Part shown: in pieces, positions 12,650 to 29,341 of the stretch | Layout: each line of letters starts with the position of its first letter | How positions within the stretch are numbered: the first letter of the stretch is position 1 | From: Takakia lepidozioides | Lineage: Eukaryota; Streptophyta; Takakiopsida; Takakiales; Takakiaceae | Assembly (NCBI GenBank): GCA_030704615.1 | Contig: CM060731.1 | Span: 76,922,756 to 76,986,755, forward strand | Length of the DNA stretch: 64,000 bases | Reading direction: 5' to 3' | Translations under genes and position numbers: made by a program | The notes under the pieces: generated by a model | Databases searched by the model: none | What the model was told of the DNA's origin: nothing | What the model saw: only the letters and a program-made list of their open reading frames with translations

Positions 12650-13100
12650 GAGGATGGCAGGTAGCAAGGGAGGGAGGGAGAGGGAGGGAGGCAGGTAAGT
12701 AAGTAAGTAAGAAGAAGGGGGGTAGAGAGTAGAGAGGGGGGGTGAGCTGGTCGGAGGGCTGGTCGGAGGGCTGGTCGCAGCACGTGTGGCGCCAGCCCGT
12801 TGTAGTACCCCTCCTGCACAGGGACAGAGAGAGAGGGAGAGAGGGAGAGGGAGAGGGAGAGGGAGAGGGAGAGGAGGGGAGAGAAGTAGTTTTGTTGCAT
12901 TTGGAGAGGGGCAGAGAGGTGGGTTAGCTTTGGGCTTACAGAAAGTGAGGTGGGTTAGGAAGGAGGGGAGGGGGGAAGAGGGTGGGGGAGTGGGTTTTGG
13001 GAGAGTGTGGTGGAAGTTGGAAAGGGAGAGGAGAGGGAGAGGGAGAGGGAGGGGAAGGAGGGATTGGTAGAAGAGAGAGGGTGAGAAGGGGGGAAGACAA
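12650..13100. repeat. GA-rich simple-sequence block, likely BSK 5' untranslated region
   Basis: A purine-rich plus strand with many GGGAGA and GAGAGG units, plus TAAG slippage near 12694-12712. It ends about 50 bp before the BSK start codon. GA-rich leaders are frequent in plant genes. Long open frames on either strand here (for example the proline- and serine-rich minus frame 12467-13192) are products of the repeat and not genes. Confidence 0.6.
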
Positions 13101-13152
13101 AGGGAGAGCGAGGAGGGGCGAGCTGGCGGGGGAGGGGGGATAGAGTGGAGGG

Positions 13153-18557
<5,405 letters not shown>

Positions 18558-20402
18558 CTACCAACCTCTCTCCTTTCCTCCTGACCGCCCTTCCCCCTAT
18601 CCTTTTCTCCTTCGCCTTCTCAAAGTGTTTTGCTGACGAGAGTCTCTCTCATGGAAAAGCTTTCTGTCAGAAGTGATATAGTGGGAATTCCTCTTCCAAT
18701 CTTATTCAAGATGCTTTGTCATCTAGCAGCAAGAAGTGGGCTATGGCTCTTGGTGGGTTATGTGCAATGCTTGTATACCATGTGTGGAGAAATGCAACTG
18801 GCAATGAGGCAAGAAATTTTCAAGGAACCAAGGAAAGAGCTACAAGTGGTGGATTTGAACGGAAGTGGAGATGTGGTTGGGAGGGGGGGTGGTGGATGTA
18901 GATGTGCATAATTTATCGTTTATGGGTTGTCAGTTGCCTCCAGTTGGGAGCTTTGCAAGGCCTTCATTTTTAGGACTCCTAGAGTTTGAGGATTGTCACT
19001 GCGGCAGACTGTTGGAATTCTGTGGACAGTGATGATAGCGCTGTTGTGACCAGACGAGTTCAGAGTAGAAAGGGGAAACAGGAGTAGGAGAGGTTGTTGT
19101 GTGTTGGGCAGGAGAGGGGACCAAAGCCATTAGTAGGCGATTTTTCTCTTAAGCTGTGTGAGAGGCCCCAGACTGGTCAGTGGCCACTTGCGATACGTGT
19201 TGCTAGAGAGGCGGTTTATGCAGGCTAAGCATTTCCAGGTGGGAGTTCTGTGGGACGAACAGGTTTGCCACTTTCAGTTGTTTGGATTCGGCTTGTAACG
19301 ATTGATTAAGTTGTCAATCTAATGATAAGTTGGGTTAGCAACAAGATCGTCTTATCATGTGTCGATGTATCTGTTGTGTAGCATATCTCAATCACGCCTG
19401 GGATATGGTGCTTAGGTTTCTGCTGTTAAGTCTCGATATATCCTTTCTTCTCTCCACTAATTTTGTGCAGCTCTTGTGATGTATATTTTTGGAAAATAAG
19501 TGGCCTGTTGGATTTTCATTAAAAGATAACATCTTTTTGTATATACCATCATTGGTGGCTGAGCTTGTCTTTGGCTTATATGTTGTAGAGCCTAGGAGAT
19601 TGTGGTAAGCAATTCAGTCTCTGAACATTATAATAGTCATCATTGAGGAATTGGATTTGTTCTGGCCATGGTTTCAAAGCCTGCCAGCAGTAGCAATCAA
19701 AGTGTGAGTGAGAGCCAGGAGACCGTTAATTTTTAGAGTTATGGGACATGTAATGTGCAGGCAGGAACACAATGTGGATGCTATTCTCATGGTTAAGGTG
19801 CGGAATCAGGTGTCAATCCCTAGCAAATCTACAACCAAGCTGTGACTGAAACCTCTAATGAAACCTCTGATGAAAGCCTTTTGCACTCCTGCCTACTTCA
19901 CTAGCAGCGTTGCTGCTTGTATGACAAAGTGTCTATGTCTACCTACTCAAACCCCCCAACACTTGAATTCATGCATCTTTCTTCTCCGATTTACACATGC
20001 TATCTCAATTATCATCGATGCAATTTGGGGCCTGTGATGAATTTTTCCTTTGAAATAGTGGTGGAGTAATTGATTGTGCGGACGAAAGGGAAGTAAGTAG
20101 GAGTACCTTCATCATGTTTCCACCTTCATGCTCCAAACCTACAACTCCGCCTCTTGGATGTGAATTTTTGAGGTACAGAGCATATAACAGTTTTTCCAAT
20201 GTTACATAAAGAAACACTCACAACGACCTGCACCGCTCTCAAAAAAAGAGAAAGAGAACTGAAGGAAGTCTTTTGGGTTTGGCAGTGACTAAGCTGCAGA
20301 CTGCAGCCAGCAACATCCGGCTCATCAAAGAAAAATCTCTACTTTCAAGCCTAGATTCGCAATTCTCTGTCCAAGTTCAAACCAACGAGGAGGAATCCCA
20401 GC
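18558..20402. other. BSK 3' untranslated region and intergenic DNA
   Basis: The BSK transcript probably continues past the stop. Candidate ends are near 19490-19525, where AT-rich sequence with AAAATAAG and ATTAAAAG occurs. A frame at 18630-18911 is not recognised as a protein. Nothing else that is gene-like was found up to the NERD1-like segment. Confidence 0.45.
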
Positions 20403-21452
20403 CGTTGTGATCCGGTTCTTTGGCAGTTGATTGTTGATGTCGTCGCAGGTACCATGGGGTGGACTTCGATGAGGAGACGTGAGCTGGTGGTGTTGATGGT
20501 CACAGGTGGTGCTGGAGAGCGTTCACGAGAAAATGGGGAAAGGAGATTTGGGAATTCTGCTGCAGTCGGCCTTGGCGATTTTCTTCAGTTGGTGTGCCGC
20601 ATTTTCTTTTTCTATCTTTCTAATGAAGAGTGTACTATGCTTTGGAACTGCGTGGCATGGTGCCTATATTTATGAAGGGCCGAAGGTGCAAAGCTCGTGG
20701 GTATTGAAAGCACAGAAACCAGATTTTTTGCTAAGAGGATGGTGCAATTATCGGCGATGGGGTGCTCCTAAACCCAAAATATTCTTGGCCGTGAATGTAC
20801 TTTGATGTAAGTGAGGGCTGAAGCTTCTTCCCACGAACTTTTGAGCTAAGCTAATCCCTAGTCATGGTCACACTTGATTGCTTGCGTAGACTCAGTGATC
20901 ACAACACAGAAGCTAACCAAGTACAATCAGTGCTGTGAAAATTCTCAATTTTGATATGTATCCTGTAGATAGCTATGAGTGGATTGACACTGTCAGTTAA
21001 ATAGTCCAAAGAATGACCTTCGAACCAACAAATTTCCAAGATGGGAAGCCGAGAGTGAGTGCATCACGCCGGAGTTGGGGTGCAAAGGTTGAGCCACACT
21101 GAACCTGTGTCGTTTGAGAGTTTTAGCTTTTGGGGGCAACAACCTGGACTAATCTCTGCTTCAACAAGTAGGTTTGTGATGTTTTCTGTGTTTGTGCCCT
21201 CTCTGGGTACCATGGGGACCTCACCTGAGCTCACCTGGAGACGACCCACCAAAGAATCATAAAAGCTGCCCCTTATTTGGCAGGACAGGAATTGCACTGG
21301 AGGGACGGCTAAAATTTCAATTGATTATGAGACACAGGTTCAACATCTCTGAGATTGGTTTCCAGTGTCACAAGTGTAGATCAGTAGGCTACCTTCAAGG
21401 CAATGCATGCATTTTTCTGTGTTGTTTCACAAGGATGTCAAATGTTGGTCTT
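20403..21452 (+). repeat. Large inverted duplication, copy 1 (NERD1 promoter, exon 1 and intron 1)
   Basis: About 1050 bp here recurs in inverted orientation at 44081-45037 plus 51436-51529, where a CACTA element now divides it. The match covers sequence upstream of the NERD1-like ATG, exon 1 and most of intron 1. Copy 1 shows the uninterrupted site (GGTGTTGATGGTCACAGG) into which the element inserted in copy 2. Confidence 0.88.
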
Positions 21453-22350
21453 TTCGTGAATGTGTGCAGAATGAAGGGAGCCTTTCATTCAGGCCAGCAT
21501 GGGTGCATTATATGGGCGTATCTCCCGTAAAGCGTGAGGCAGAGCGGCTGCCAGCAACGGTTGTTGCTGATCTCAATGGAGATGGCCACAACAACCTTAG
21601 AAGTCCAGCTTCAGGTGACTTTTTCTTCATAGGCACCTGGTTAAGGTTTAGTGCAGCACCATGATTGTCGGCATAAAAGTGACTTGGAGTTCAGTTTACC
21701 TCTCTTTTTACCTTTGCGTAAAGATAATAACTTTCAAGTTCATGAATGTGGAGTCTAAGCTATCAATAGCCATCCAGCCACTGACATCTTTCCATCTTCA
21801 GGTCATTGATCCACGAGTGTCATTTGCAGAGGATGGTTTTGCGGAAGCACGGTTGCTGGCAGATGTTTCTTGCTTGCCAGATAAAGTTCGAGTGGGTTCT
21901 GGATGGAGACCTGTTGCTCTGGCTACAGGCAACATAAAGTGGACCTACACAACTGGGTAAAACAAAAAGTAAGTGATTGGGGTGGTAACAGCTGGCTGGG
22001 CTGTGCTTTGATCACAACCTGAAGAAATTGTGGAAGGATGATATTCAGGTCTATTATCACTGAAGCATGGAGATACAGGTCTGATCATTGTGGGGGGCAG
22101 CATGGAGGTTCAGCCTCAGGTATGATCTATCTTGCTGGTATTGTGACCAGTGCTGTAAGATTGAGATAAGCTTTGTATTCAACAAGGGTTTCGAAACTTT
22201 GTTGAGGTCAAGCATGTGACTCGCTATTGCTGGTCAGTATTGCGAAAGCCTTGAAGTTGACACATAGGAGTTTTGTTCTTGATTTTGCAGGCACACTTGG
22301 ATCCTTTTGAAGAGGAGGTACTGGTTGAAAAGGGTGCCGAGCATCACAAT
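20533..22350 (+). pseudogene. NERD1: NERD1-like (FG-GAP repeat protein) gene, 5' part, decayed
   Basis: Exon-like blocks occur in the order of plant NERD1 (AT3G51050-type) proteins. They are an N-terminal signal-anchor segment (MGKGDLGILLQSALAIFFS, 20533 on), a block at 21470-21614 (AERLPATVVADLNGDG), a block at 21802-21957 (DEGF-type PRVSFAEDGFAEARLL, then DKVRVGSG), a block at about 21979-22048 (FDHNLKKLWKDDIQ), one at about 22062-22118 (KHGDTGLIIVGGSME) and one at 22291-22345 (AHLDPFEEE). Family members are Golgi or membrane proteins that affect pectin and root growth. Damage includes two TAA codons at 21958 and about 21970, each in place of a likely CAA, and a loss of a few bases that breaks the frame after GWAVL. 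The rest of the gene is absent, so it is a truncated pseudogene. Confidence 0.75.
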
Positions 22351-23079
22351 ATTTAGCTGGTGACAAGGAGGTAAGTATCACTTACACAAACTGATATCTT
22401 GCCTAACTGCGTGCAATGTAACCATCATTCAGTCATTCATCAGAGAATTTTGTTTGCCTCCAGAAATGGCTGGAGTATCCTCTCTCATACCCACTGATGG
22501 TTTTTCTTAGAAAGATTTGAGGACACTAATGTAGAAAACTGCCACCCCACACCTAAATGTCATTGGGAAATGCATACCAACCCTGTCACTACACCAGAAT
22601 AACCGTCGTCAACATAGTCGTTTACACTGTCCTACAATTGAGCTACCTATCTAATAATTAGGTACTCCAAGACCTCCCTCAGTATCTTTGTTGTTCTCAT
22701 TTTCTAAATACTAAATCCAAGCTTGGAATTCCATAAATCTCACATATTAGAATTTTTTTTGTTTTTTTTCTTTAAAGAAACGGGTTGTTTGGCCACAAGG
22801 AAAAAATAGTCATCCGCAAAGGCCACGAGTCGTTCATCAATGATCCAGTAACCAGCCACCATAGGGAAGGAGAGTGAGCATGATGGACATCGGACCTCCA
22901 GTCGACTTGGGAGTCACCTAACCACTGGCAATCTCCTGCAGACCTGGAGGACAGAGATGTCAATTGAAGACACCAAAATAACAAGGGGATTCGAAAGTGC
23001 GAGCACATCTCAATTTGGAATCCCTCAATTTGGAATCCCTGCGTCAGAAGCGGTGATGGAAGAATGGCATAAGCAATGA

Positions 23080-23379
23080 GCGGCCAACCATTCGGCCTTT
23101 CTTTGGATTCTTCCTTTGTCCTGTACACCAGAGGCTCCTAACAATATATGTAAATCTTGCTCCATGCAGGTGGAAGTGACGATGGAACATTGTTTTGTTT
23201 CGTGTCCTTTCCTGTGTAGATCTGGTCTGAAACTCAATCGCTCCACAGGCACTGGAAAGGTTTGGAGACCCTGCAATTCTATTACTCAACATCTCAAATT
23301 TGGGGCCATCAAGGAACTGTGCGCCATGGGCCTGCTCTACTACTCTCTGTGGTTCACTGTGAAAAACAGTAAGCTTTGA
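23080..23379 (+). mobile_element. LINE remnant: reverse-transcriptase zinc-binding region
   Basis: One open frame reads AFLWILPL, then ICKSCSMQVEVTMEHCFVSC. The spacing C-x2-C ... H-x3-C after an FLW motif is that of the zf-RVT zinc-binding domain found downstream of reverse transcriptase in plant LINEs. The reverse transcriptase itself is not recognisable upstream, so this is a short 3' fragment. It could instead be a chance resemblance in a 90-residue frame. Confidence 0.42.
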
Positions 23380-24280
23380 ACCGAGACTTTACCAAAAATA
23401 AGAAACCAACCAGACAATCGCTAATCATCACAGTAAGCTGGGGACCTACGAGACGAACTAAGCAGCCAGCACTGTAGAAATACAGACAAGAAAGACCTGA
23501 GGGGTATGAACGACTAAACCTACTGTACTGGGATGCCAAAACCTGGTAGCTACAAGTCCAGCAGTCGAGTCAGCAAACGAGGCCCTCCTGCAGCACTCTA
23601 ATCTAACACCGGAAGGACACAATAGCAAACAGTAGAGCATCTGATTGCAAACTCGTACTCTGAAACCTAAGAGACATCCAAAATTGGGTAGAAATCTGAA
23701 CAGTTCCAGCCGAAACATATTTCCATGCTGCATTGGGACTAACAAATGTGCCCATTTACCTGAATAGTTTACCTGCGATAGTAAGAGAAGAGATCTCCAT
23801 TTGTAACCTATCTTGGCTGAGAAAGCAAAGAAGGGCTGTGTTTTCTCCTGTGCACACCATCTCCATTCCCCTGATCCCAAAACAAATCCACCGGTGGGAC
23901 CAGTGGGAGTTTCTGAAACCAAGTGACTGAGATGGCCTTACCCCACTGGAGCAATGTGCCTATCCCCTCCCATAGATAGGATCTATGGAAACTGCAGAAT
24001 CAAAATAATGGACTGCAAAAGTAGGGCGAGCAGAACAGAACACCTCTCCATGACAAAGTAAGAGAGCCCTCGGTCAGATGCGAACCCCAGCCCTGCCGCT
24101 ACACTGTTGGTTACTGATTCAATGTATATGATTCACTGGGGTTACTGCTCAGACGTGTACCCTCTCCATAGGACCTTGTAATTCTATAAAATGTAAACAG
24201 TGCGCCCAACCTTCCGTTCTACGTCTTTCTGGATACTGGCAATCCAGCACTCCCATGGACCATAACCGTAACCATACTCT

Positions 24281-24302
24281 CCCTCTCCCTCTCCCTCTCT
24301 CG
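24281..24302. repeat. (CCCTCT)n microsatellite
   Basis: About three and a half copies of CCCTCT in unrecognised sequence. Confidence 0.75.
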
Positions 24303-25567
24303 GATGTTGGTGAACTTGCAAACCCAGTGGGGTCTTCAAACTAGCCACATTTGACCCCGAGTTAGATTTTTATGAAGCTCCACCGCCTTTACCACATTAT
24401 ATGAGATGTAACGAACCGGCATTAGCAAAACTTGTTTGTATTCACCATTCAAACAACCCACAAAGTCTCTTCATAGAGTTAATCTACTTACTGAATCGGC
24501 TATTTGGCCCCCCACAGCCATGGTCTATATAGCATACCTAACTAAGTTGACAACAAAATGTGTCAACCAAAGTCCATAATATGAGTATATCCGGAATGGA
24601 TCAACAGTTGGGTTACCCCTAATGGACGAGTCGACCTGATTTGGGTCGATTGGATATTTCAACCGTCGGTGGGCCCCTTGGATGAATCTGGATGAAGATG
24701 GGCCCTGAACAAAAGTTGTAGCCCTTGAGATTCTGCGCCGGACAGAATTTATTGCACCCTAATTGGACAAATCATGCGCCGTCGGGATTTTTTGAAGTGA
24801 TGATGAGCACCCAAAATCCAATGGTTTCTGGCCCTCCACGGGCTTTGACCTAGCCACGTGGCAGGCAAAATGGGCATCGGTGGCCCGATGCCGGCGATCG
24901 GGTGCATGCAGGGTTGGCATGTCCGCCCGTGCGGACATGGGATGCCACCCTGTGGCCAGTGATGGGTGGCGGCAGCATGGAACGGGCTCTCTCTTTGCGC
25001 GCACAAAGTCTGGGTTCCTGGAGCTTGCAAATCGTGGCCCCTCTCGCATTTCCTTGATGCTTTTGTGTGCATGTTTTGCTTGATCTTCCGTGGATCGCCC
25101 GCACTCGCTTCGTAGGGGGGTGTATTTCTGGGCTTCATTTTCAGGTCATGGCGACTTACCTCTCTCGAGCTCGAAGCGGCGGGAGCTGTTCTGTTTCCTG
25201 CTGTGTGTTCTAGACATTAGAGCTCGGGGTGTGGTTGCATTGACGCAGCTGTTAGGGCTGAGTGTTTGGCGTTTAGATTCTTGTGCCCTGCCGAATTTTC
25301 ATTGTAATGCAAGTTGTCATTTTTGCTTGCATGTCGTTTTGTGAAATGCTTTTATGCATTTGGGCTCTATGTTTTGTGTGGTAGGGGATGGTTGCAGGGG
25401 AGCGTGGTGTGTTGGGGTTTCATTTTGCAACTGGTTTTGGAGAGTTTGCGAAATTCGTCGAGGTACATCTTTCCTTCCTGTGCTTGGGGAAGATGGGCCA
25501 TTTGCATTGATTCATCGTGAGGGCTTGCATTCATTTCCTGTGATCTCTGTCGGTCTCAGGGATTCGT

Positions 25568-27226
25568 ATGGCACCAAAGAGGAAGGACGCTCCTGTGCCT
25601 GAGCCACCGTCGCCCCCACCCGAGCTTGCAGCTGCTGCAGAGATTATAAGGGAGTGGGCGCTTGAGGAGCAGCAGTGCAAGGTAATATTGGGGTGTCTGT
25701 CTCCTGCCTTCCTCTGCAGTTTGCCTCCACCGCCGTTCGCCAATCGTTGGCCTCGCCACCCTCGTCCTCACAATTTTCGCTTTCTGTTTAGACGTTAGGT
25801 AGCTCTAGTTCTTGGTTGGAGATAGAGAAGAGAGGAAGGTGATAAGGAGGGGTTCAGTGACGCTGTGAATTCTGTTTTGAGAGATGATGCCTAGCCCGAT
25901 GCTAACAGTCAGGCATCTGAAGGAGTTGGCTCGTGCAAAGAGGTCGATTCCTACAAGTGTGATAGCACCTCCCAAAGGTGTGGTGAGGGAAAAAAAAATA
26001 AGGGAGTGGTGAATTCGAGTGTTGTGGGATGTGTTGGCGGGCCTCTGGGTGCTGGGAGCATGCTTGCCGTCGGTCGGGCTGCTTTGGAGGACATGCATCC
26101 CAACACTAGTGCACTGGTTCCTTTTGGTGAGGGGTCTTCTAATCCTGTTTTGGGCCACGATGAGGCCTCCTCCGACATTGACGAGGATTTTGAGGGTGAC
26201 GATGGGTACATGGGCGACTCTGCTGACGAAGCAGACTGGGAAAACGAGGTGGTTGATATGGAGTGTGATGAGGAAATCTCGGGCGATTTTGTGGAGATGT
26301 TCAAGGCGAAGACGTGGGAAACCAACGCAGGCTCTGACTTTGTGAGTGATAGAGCTGCATTTTTTGGCCCTCAACCTGGTCCCTGCCTGCCTGAGATGAA
26401 GGGCTCACATCCGATTTGGTTTTTTGGTTTGTTTTGGAGGCGACAGGTGCTTGGGCGAATATGTAGGGAGTCCAATCGTTATGCTGCTGAACCTTTCGGT
26501 ATGGGCACTCGTGGGGGGCCTGGGTGGAAAGAGCTCACTGTTCCTGAGCTCAGGGCTTGGATTGGAGTCTGTGTCTTCATGGGCATGAAGAAGTTGCCCC
26601 GAACACGATTTTACTGGCAACACTCGGAGACATTCTTCGCTTGTCCTGTCATCCGCAAAGTGATGACTCGAGATAGGTATGAGGCCATACTCCGTTGTTT
26701 GCATCTTGTTGACAACGCCACGTTGGTGGCAGATCGTAAGAGTCGGAATTATGATAAGCTCGGAAAGCTTAGGTGGGTGTGTGAGGAGATTGTGGATAGG
26801 TGTAAAAGTCTCTGGAATCTAAACAAAATGGTGACTGTCGACGAGGTGATGATCCGTTACAAGGGGAAGTACTCCCCAATTAGGATGTATATGCCTAAGA
26901 AACCATGCAAATGGGGCATCAAGATGTGGGCCTTGGCTGACTCGGAGACTTCATATGTCTACGACTTTTCAGTGTATGCTGGTAAGAATGCAGGAGGGCC
27001 AGATGGCGAGAGGCAGAAAACTGGGAAGGGAGAAGGTTACGATGTGGTCACCCGGCTGGCCTACAGGCTGCATGGTTTGGGCCATGTCATTGTGACTGAT
27101 AATTACTTTACAGGGGTCCAGCTTCTATATGACATGGCCAAACTTGGCGCTTGGGCCACTAGCACGGTAAGAGTGAACAGAAAGGGTCGGTGTTGGAATG
27201 AGGCACACCGGCATGCCTTGAGGTGA
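25568..27226 (+). CDS. PiggyBac-like transposase (DDE_Tnp_1_7), 3' end unresolved
   Basis: A first exon from ATG 25568 gives MAPKRKDAPVPEPPSPPPEL and ends at about 25681 before GTAATA. The main frame runs to 27226. An in-frame TAG at 25892 is avoided if the second exon begins after the acceptor CAG at about 25910; the phases agree. After an acidic N-terminal region (SSDIDEDFEGDDGYMGDSAD) come the piggyBac core motifs: ELRAWIGVCVFMGM, YWQHSETFF, TVDEVMIRYKG (first catalytic Asp near 26840), KWGIKMWALAD and VTDNYFTG (second Asp near 27098). The frame ends in RVNRKGRC with no third catalytic Asp and no C-terminal cysteine-rich domain. The remaining part must lie in a later exon or is lost. G/T-rich repeat DNA follows. 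Terminal repeats and TTAA target sites were not found. Confidence 0.8.
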
Positions 27227-27229
27227 CTG

Positions 27230-27740
27230 AATTCTGGCTTGCTGCACTGTCTTCTTTCTTTGTGTGTGCATATGTTTGTGTGGGTGGGGGTTCACCAGGG
27301 TGTGGGACTGCATGCAGGTATGCTGGGGGCTGTGGATGGCGTGTGTGCGTGGGGCGTGGGGTGTGGGTATCTCTGATCTGTGGTGGGTATGGGTTCTTCT
27401 CAAGTTGGGGGGTTGTGTGTGTCCATGCTGGTTGATGGGCAGTGGGGGTCATGGGGGGTTCGTGGTGACGGTTCAATGGCAGTGGAGGGGTGTGGGGGTC
27501 ATGTCGCTGCTGGTTGATGGGCAGTTTTGGGAGTGGGGGGGTCATGGGGGTCTGTTGCTTGCTCATTGTGGGCTGTTTTGGTGATGGGGGAAGGGCTGGT
27601 GATGGCTCACAGGCTGTGGGGGTGATGGGGATCTGCTGCTGCTGGTTGAGGGGCTGTGGAGGTGATGGGGGTCCTTCCGTGTTGGCGTGTGTGCGTTGTG
27701 TTTGGGTGGTTTCACAGTTTTGGGGGGGGACTGTCTGCAC
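27230..27740. repeat. G/T-rich minisatellite downstream of the transposase
   Basis: Degenerate units such as GTGGGGGTCATG, GGTTGATGGGCAGT and GGGGGTCATGGGGGT recur from about 27400 to 27680, after a GTGTG-rich start. The many G runs could form G-quadruplexes on the plus strand. Long frames on both strands are by-products of the repeat. Confidence 0.7.
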
Positions 27741-28750
27741 ACTGGGCAGATCGGGGGGTTCAACTCCCCCCCATTTCGTGGATCATGTCTTCGGGGTGGT
27801 GTGTGGTTTGGGTTCGCTGCATTCAAAGGAAAAGCAGGAGCTCAAGGGGAGCTTGAACACAAATGGGCCACATTCGTGACGGTTGGTAGTTGTTAGTTTT
27901 TCAGTTGCCTGTCAGGTGGAACGCCGAAACGTCGGGCGTTCTCGGGCCCTTTTTTGGGTGTTAATTTTGGGGTCCCCCCGAGTTTTCTGTGTCAATCAGT
28001 GACGTAGCCCCCTTTTTGTAGCCGGAATTGTCTACCGGCTCAGGCAATACATGGCCTGAGCTGGGATTCAAGTAGATATACACCTACTTAGAAATCTCTG
28101 CCTGCATTTTGGTTAGAATTCAGAAATTCTTTTTGGAGGTAGTAGGAAATCATAGGAGGAACAATTCCACCGTTGGAATTCTGGTTCCAATGAAAATTTC
28201 GACCCCTATGGCTGAATTACAGGTCAATTGAAGCACATAGTGCTTTTTGACCCCCCTGTTTTCCCATACAAAGGAACCCTATGCAGATTTTGGAATTCTG
28301 CTTTGCAAATTTGGGGCAAGTTGCTTTAGGTGCCTGAGAATTGGAATGTGGTTGGGGTCTTGCAAGGAAAAAATATTTTTTCGGTCCAATTGTCTGGTCA
28401 AACCAATTTTTTCCTCTAAAATTGGAATACACTACAGATTTAGATCTTACCATTTTGTTATAATCTTCCTAATGACACGGTGAAATAGGCTGAAAGTTTT
28501 ACAGCAGGTGCATGAGGTAGGTAGCGTCCCTTTCATACGGTTCATCCCTGTGGATGTTTCTTAGCTGGGAGATATATCCTCATCCGTGAGGGTATGTGCT
28601 GTTTTGGAGTGGGCCCACCAAAAACAGCCTCAGGCCCAATTTCCCTCTTTCATAGCTATAGCTATACTAGATGCAACAGCATGTAAACCTGCACGGACAT
28701 GGATACACGCATCATACTGAACGTTTATTTGCCTGTTTGAGCTTCGATCT
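27741..28750. other. No gene recognised
   Basis: No frame here is convincing. If the piggyBac-like gene has further exons they should lie here, but no C-terminal transposase motif was recognised. Confidence 0.4.
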
Positions 28751-29170
28751 TCAGTGGAGTATCTTCCTGCCTCCGAGTGCAGAATTATCTTGATCCGCAA
28801 GCTCCTCGTGAGCAGCATCAACTAGCGTGGATTCAAGCAAAGAACGTCGGTGACAATTGTTCCAGGCCGAAGTCCCGTAATTGTTCATGACATTGTTTTG
28901 TAGGTTGTAGTAGGTTAACTCATTGGTGCCATCTAGCGTCTTGCAAATAGCAGAAACATCATATTCCGATCCAATCACGCCACTTCCTCGTGAGGTGCAT
29001 GACGTCGAGAAACCAGATCCCTGCACCTGCAAGTTCCCGTTGTTGTTGCCTAGAAAGGGATTGAGATCTAAACTAGAAATCACGCTCTCTCCAATCGTAT
29101 TTGTGCAAGAGGCTGAGAGGACGCTTCCCGAGAAATATATAGATGTGCAAGATGCAGCAAAATTACCACA
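28751..29170 (-). CDS. Cyanovirin-N homology (CVNH) lectin domain, C-terminal exon
   Basis: The exon starts after an acceptor (AATACAG, minus strand) at 29171 and gives 139 residues and a stop. It begins CGNFAASC and contains the CVNH pattern: a cysteine pair spaced as in SCTSIYFSGSVLSASC, the SSLDLNPFLGNNNGNLQ strand motif, a second pair (C..DVSAIC) and LTYYNLQNNV. A C-terminal tail of about 38 residues follows. CVNH proteins are small mannose-binding lectins known in cyanobacteria, filamentous ascomycetes and ferns. Fern members usually carry a secretion signal, so an upstream exon should encode the N terminus. It was not found, and a copia element begins within about 200 bp upstream. The exon has no frame damage, but whether the gene is still whole is unclear. 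Confidence 0.78.
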   Translation of the reverse strand, partial: CGNFAASCTSIYFSGSVLSASCTNTIGESVISSLDLNPFLGNNNGNLQVQGSGFSTSCTSRGSGVIGSEYDVSAICKTLDGTNELTYYNLQNNVMNNYGTSAWNNCHRRSLLESTLVDAAHEELADQDNSALGGRKILH

Positions 29171-29341
29171 CTGTATTGAACGCCACCACATACACACACA
29201 TCCATGAATTAATCATCTGTATCTTTGTCCGTTGGACAGTGGAACAGTAAATGCACAAATCAAAATCACAATGCATATTGGGGGCATATTTGTCATTCCA
29301 ACAACACAAATCCAAATGGACGAGTGATGTAGGCGGTAGTA

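Larger units (their letters stand above)
10068..13152. other. Intergenic DNA upstream of the BSK gene
   Basis: No protein-coding gene is recognised. The stretch holds a small repeat cassette (10482-10620), A-rich DNA near 10640-10680, AT-rich DNA at 10970-11800, a possible tRNA-derived element (11560-11690) and a GA-rich block that probably is promoter or 5' untranslated region of the BSK gene (12650-13100). Frames such as 11954-12349 have no family resemblance. Confidence 0.5.
22376..25560. other. Intergenic DNA with a LINE trace
   Basis: Apart from a short LINE-like segment at 23080-23379 and a CCCTCT microsatellite near 24281-24300, no feature is recognised. A 15-bp unit (CAATTTGGAATCCCT) is tandemly doubled near 23010-23040. 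The part near 24700-25560 precedes the piggyBac-like gene and may include its promoter and left end. I could not identify terminal inverted repeats. Confidence 0.45.

Noticed and set aside
24060-24125. tRNA-derived element suggested by GGGGTTCGCATC on the minus strand
   Set aside because: A B-box-like match alone, without an A box at the right distance or a tail, is too weak.
25805-26374. 189-residue minus-strand frame
   Set aside because: Antisense of the piggyBac-like transposase coding region, with no family resemblance.
27159-27740. 193-residue proline/threonine/histidine-rich frame on the minus strand
   Set aside because: It is a by-product of the G/T-rich minisatellite read in antisense.
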